A DNA stretch of 64,000 nt from Ignelater luminosus (Eukaryota; Arthropoda; Insecta; Coleoptera; Elateridae), in assembly GCA_011009095.1 (NCBI GenBank), contig VTPC01002496.1, positions 1 through 64,000 of the forward strand, in the 5' to 3' direction. Under the pieces are notes generated by a model. It saw only the letters and a list, made by a program, of their open reading frames with translations. It did not search any database and was not told where the DNA came from. Numbering within the stretch: position 1 is the stretch's first letter; each line of letters begins with the position of its first letter. The translations under genes were made by a program, and so were the position numbers. Shown here piece after piece: positions 60,601-64,000 of this stretch.

Positions 60601-63560
60601 TTTGATGGGGCGACGATGCCTATTCTTGATATTTATTGTAAGGGAGAAGTACACGAAACTGATTCTAGGTCACCATCAATTTGTAACAGACACCGTGTCT
60701 CCAGTTCTAAGAAAACTGACAAAAAAAGGAAATAAGAAAGATATATAATGAAATACCCCTGTCACTTTAAATTCTTAAGTGTAAACGTTTCTCTACTTAA
60801 ATGAATTTTACAGTTGCGTTAATGACGGCGCGCTATTTTTCGGATAAGGGAGGATAAAACAATATGGAGGATTTGCGTTTGAAAACCCCTGGTTGATAAA
60901 GTTACCCTAATATTGCGTGAATTTAAGGTGATAGTATGTAGACGCGTACGTTTGACGGCCTACCCATAACATCCAACCAGCGTGGATACAGAATTTACCT
61001 AATATTACGACAGTCAACTTTATCATCATATGCGTCCTAGCTTCGTGCTCATAAATTCCACTTTGGTTTCACTGGCCAATATTATATTATTACAGCGGTA
61101 TTCAACAGTTTCAGTCATCCGGATTATCTTTATAATAAACCTTGTCACAGAGATGACATAAATTGCATTGTAGAATTTGTTTGGATCATTTCATCAAAAG
61201 CGTCATTTATCTTTTAAGCTTATTTCCAGCTTATTTCATACAACCAACTTTGTAAAATTTACAACTTGATCGTGGCTTTCCCAGTTTTCAGTAACGCGTC
61301 CTGCCAATCTAAAGCTTCTTTTATACATGAAAAGCGACAATACCGGCATCAGCATTAATGCTCGTATGCATTGTAATACCTCTTTTAGGTTTGGCCCTAG
61401 TGAAACTCGCCGGCTGAATACGTAACTCGGGATTAATTTTAATCGTAGCTAAATTGCGAATTCCTACTTTTCTATTATTCTAGGGAAATATCTAAAACGC
61501 ATACCAACTCATTTTACATCAATCCCAGGTAGGTGGACTTTTCCACATAAATAATTATAAAAAAGGGTAACACGAGCTTGTAAAATACAGTACCGAAAGG
61601 CATGCCTTGTTTTACTCATCTCTCGTTTTTTGTTTCAGTTGAGATCATTAATGGGAGCTACATATCATGTGTTCGTTTCTGTTTAAAAATTACACATATT
61701 TGTTTTCAAAATGTTCGAACAAAATTTTCTTCTGAAATATTCTAAAGTTTGAATGCATTTGTTATAAAAGACACGTTCTAGCTAATAATGATCGTTTGTG
61801 TTTCATGAAAATAAGTTTCAATCGCATTTGGGGTGTTGGAATTTTGCCCGACTAAAAGCACTACTAGATGAGAGTAAAGTATGACTTGAGAACAAATTTG
61901 ATTCGCTTGGGAACAGTCCTGGAGCAATGAATAAAAATAATATTTTCGAGTACTATCAGAATTTTAATAAACTACTTATTACTGTTATTTTGGAAGTTTT
62001 TTGTGTAATATGAACAAAAGTAAATTTAAAAATTTGATAAATTAGGAATCATAGCCTTAGGTCTAAAGGGTATGCAAATTGATATGTTACGCTAATTGAG
62101 CACAATGTTGAAAGCTGAATATTAAATATTAAAAGCACCGAAATTATTACAATTTCTCATAAAAGGTTATTTCGAATAATACAAAACATCGAACTTGAAA
62201 AAACTGGTTTATATCAAGACAATAATCAGTAGCGGTTACTACATGAAAACGTCGAGGTAGCGAACCCTTTAAAAGAATAAGGACACTAGTAATAAATAAG
62301 AGAAACGGCATTAATTAATTAAAAAAATTTGAAGTACAATGTATTTAAGTTCGTTAACTGTGATAAATAAACGATTGTATTTGATAAACAACGTGATAGT
62401 TAATTTTATTAGCTAATAAATACTAATTAGTATTAGTAATTCTTCTCTATTGAAAAACCGTTAATTATTCAATAGTATAACATAACCTCTCCAACGCAGA
62501 AGTAGTAGAATCAGTAGCGTGTAGGAAAGTTTGTGATAATTATCTTATAGTATGATTGAAAGTTTTTAATTTTTGTTTCATATTTTATTTACTTATAAAC
62601 ACATAAAACTTGTTAACACTAATATGCAAATAAATTTCTATAGAACAAACTAAAAAAAGCTTTTGACACATCTCAAAAACAGAATTCCTAAGTTAACATT
62701 TTAAAACTCAATATTTATGAAGATTTAATATTATTCCACAGCAATATATTTATGGAAACACTAAACGAGCAAAGTTCATTTAATAAAGATTAAAAAGATT
62801 TTTAATTTTCAAATTTATATTTGCTTGCTCGATTATAATACGCAGTGTAGCACACGTTCTGTTATCCAATCAACGCCATGGGACCGATTTACAATGTTAT
62901 AAGAGTTTACAAATTCAGCTCTAGCTTAGATATTTTTGAAGGTATATAAATAGATTATGAAAGCACATTTACAGCTCGTAGCAAATTAATTGTAAAGTAC
63001 AAAGTCTAATAATAGCTTCTTACTAAAGATGTACTTGTAAAACTACTTGTAACATTGGGAAGCGGATCCTTTAGATCTATTAGCTCCTATTAAATCTAAA
63101 TATGTAGTTTAACTAAATAGCTCTTGGCTTATTAGAGAGTTTCAATAATTCTAAGATTTCAGTTAGCACTTACTTCAGAATCATCAGAGGTATAGATCAT
63201 TTTTCTTGATGATAGGCACAACAATCTTTGTTTGCTATAATTAACTAGAATTAAATTGCCTTAATTTACTGATCAATATAATTTGCTGACTTCTTTTCTA
63301 ATATAATTAGCAGGGTTGGTCTTAAGAAAGTTTATGTAAATCTCAAAAAGTAAATTTTGTAGAAGTACGTTCATCTATTTATCTCTATTTAATCTTCTCT
63401 ACAGAATCTATATGAAATCTAAACTACCGCAACTTATTTTCATCTATTATTTTAACTCGCTTATCTGAAAATCTACCAATGTCACTTTGAGAGATTCCAG
63501 GTTGTTGTTTCATGATAAAAGGTTCTGCTTTGGGAAGGACAAACCAAAAACCACGTTTCC
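57700..63560. other. Mostly non-coding stretch with a less AT-rich island at about 60240-61450
   Basis: No gene is recognised. Two overlapping minus-strand open stretches (58389-58840) have no motif I know. From about 60240 to 61450 CpG-containing, less AT-rich DNA without long open frames resembles the island at 40440-41450. Confidence 0.4.
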
Positions 63561-63564
63561 AGTT

Positions 63565-63990
63565 CTACAGCTCGACCTTCAGAACTAAATTACTTGGTTA
63601 GATTTCTGATCGAAAAAATTTTTGTTGATAAATTTGCCTTTATCGCACTCATTTCGGCTCCGTAGTGTAACTTGTCCAACATTGGTTCGCATAACGACAA
63701 AACACGTTTTCATATTCAACCAAACGACAAAGTCGTGGCTATTAAAATCTACACTTCTGTATTTTCGTTGCCATGTTGCGGCCATACTACGTGCTATGCT
63801 ATGCTTTCTCGCGCTAATCACAAATTTGCAATTGAAATTTTGATATCTCGAATAGTTTTTGAGTTATTCCAATGGCAAAAAGAAAAATAAATTTGTCGGT
63901 GCTTACAACTCTAACATCAAAACTGAATTATTTTGTTAAGTGTTTGTTCAAAAATTAGTTTTTTGCTGATACATTTGCCTTTATACCAAA
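63565..63990. repeat. Two copies of an interspersed repeat, about 340 bp apart
   Basis: TACAGCTCGACCTTCAGAAC (63566) and TACAACTCTAACATCAAAAC (63904) start two diverged copies that both end in GATA(A/C)ATTTGCCTTTAT. A third relative lies at 39105-39180. The second copy runs nearly to the window edge. Confidence 0.55.
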
Positions 63991-64000
63991 CAGATTTGCT

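Noticed and set aside
1..64000. CRISPR arrays, rRNA, tRNA genes and operons
   Set aside because: Reading through the window showed no regular short repeat-spacer arrays, no rRNA-like blocks and no convincing tRNA; the sequence is eukaryotic.

Overview
The window looks like AT-rich insect (arthropod) nuclear DNA: long non-coding stretches, introns of 50-180 bp with GT..AG ends, and relics of transposon families typical of insects (irritans-, mauritiana- and cecropia-like mariners, a Tc1-like element, a pogo/Tigger relic). Nothing bacterial is visible: no operons, rRNA or CRISPR. I could not name the species; a beetle or another large-genome insect would fit, but that is inference. No complete host gene can be recognised.

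The strongest structure is at 7.52-10.96 kb. It is a 3.4 kb DNA transposon with 33-bp terminal inverted repeats (28/33 matches) and a candidate 4-bp target duplication ATTT. On the minus strand it carries a spliced, now frameshifted transposase-like gene of the type I know as DUF7869: a Cys pair, then MDLQ, SDSCSGQNKN and GHSY..D.DFGRIE motifs. The gene has four exons, all joined in phase 1, and the small acidic exons look like duplicated modules. A second, more decayed copy of the same gene lies on the plus strand at about 0.1-1.6 kb.

The only candidate host-gene signal is at 21.6-22.4 kb. A GC- and CpG-rich island sits next to a 48-codon open stretch (22034-22178, plus strand) that starts at an ATG just after an in-frame stop and ends at a consensus splice donor. 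This fits a first coding exon whose intron may run through the rest of the window.

The remainder is intergenic or intronic DNA with dead transposons. These are a candidate MITE (4.6 kb), two pieces of a Tc1/mariner-type transposase, one internally rearranged (13.7-14.8 kb), a Tc1/mariner relic with neighbouring repeats (18.9-20.1 kb), a 1024-bp irritans-like mariner with two internal deletions (32.6-33.6 kb), and a 758-bp cecropia-like mariner deletion derivative inside a local tandem duplication (37.3-38.5 kb). Further relics are a short mariner start (45.7 kb), a mauritiana-like mariner (47.3-47.9 kb), diverged repeats (52.7-55.7 kb), a Tigger-like relic (57.1-57.7 kb) and a repeat family near 39.1 and 63.6-64.0 kb. 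Several less AT-rich islands (30.1-30.5, 40.4-41.4, 60.2-61.4 kb) have no coding signal and could be regulatory.
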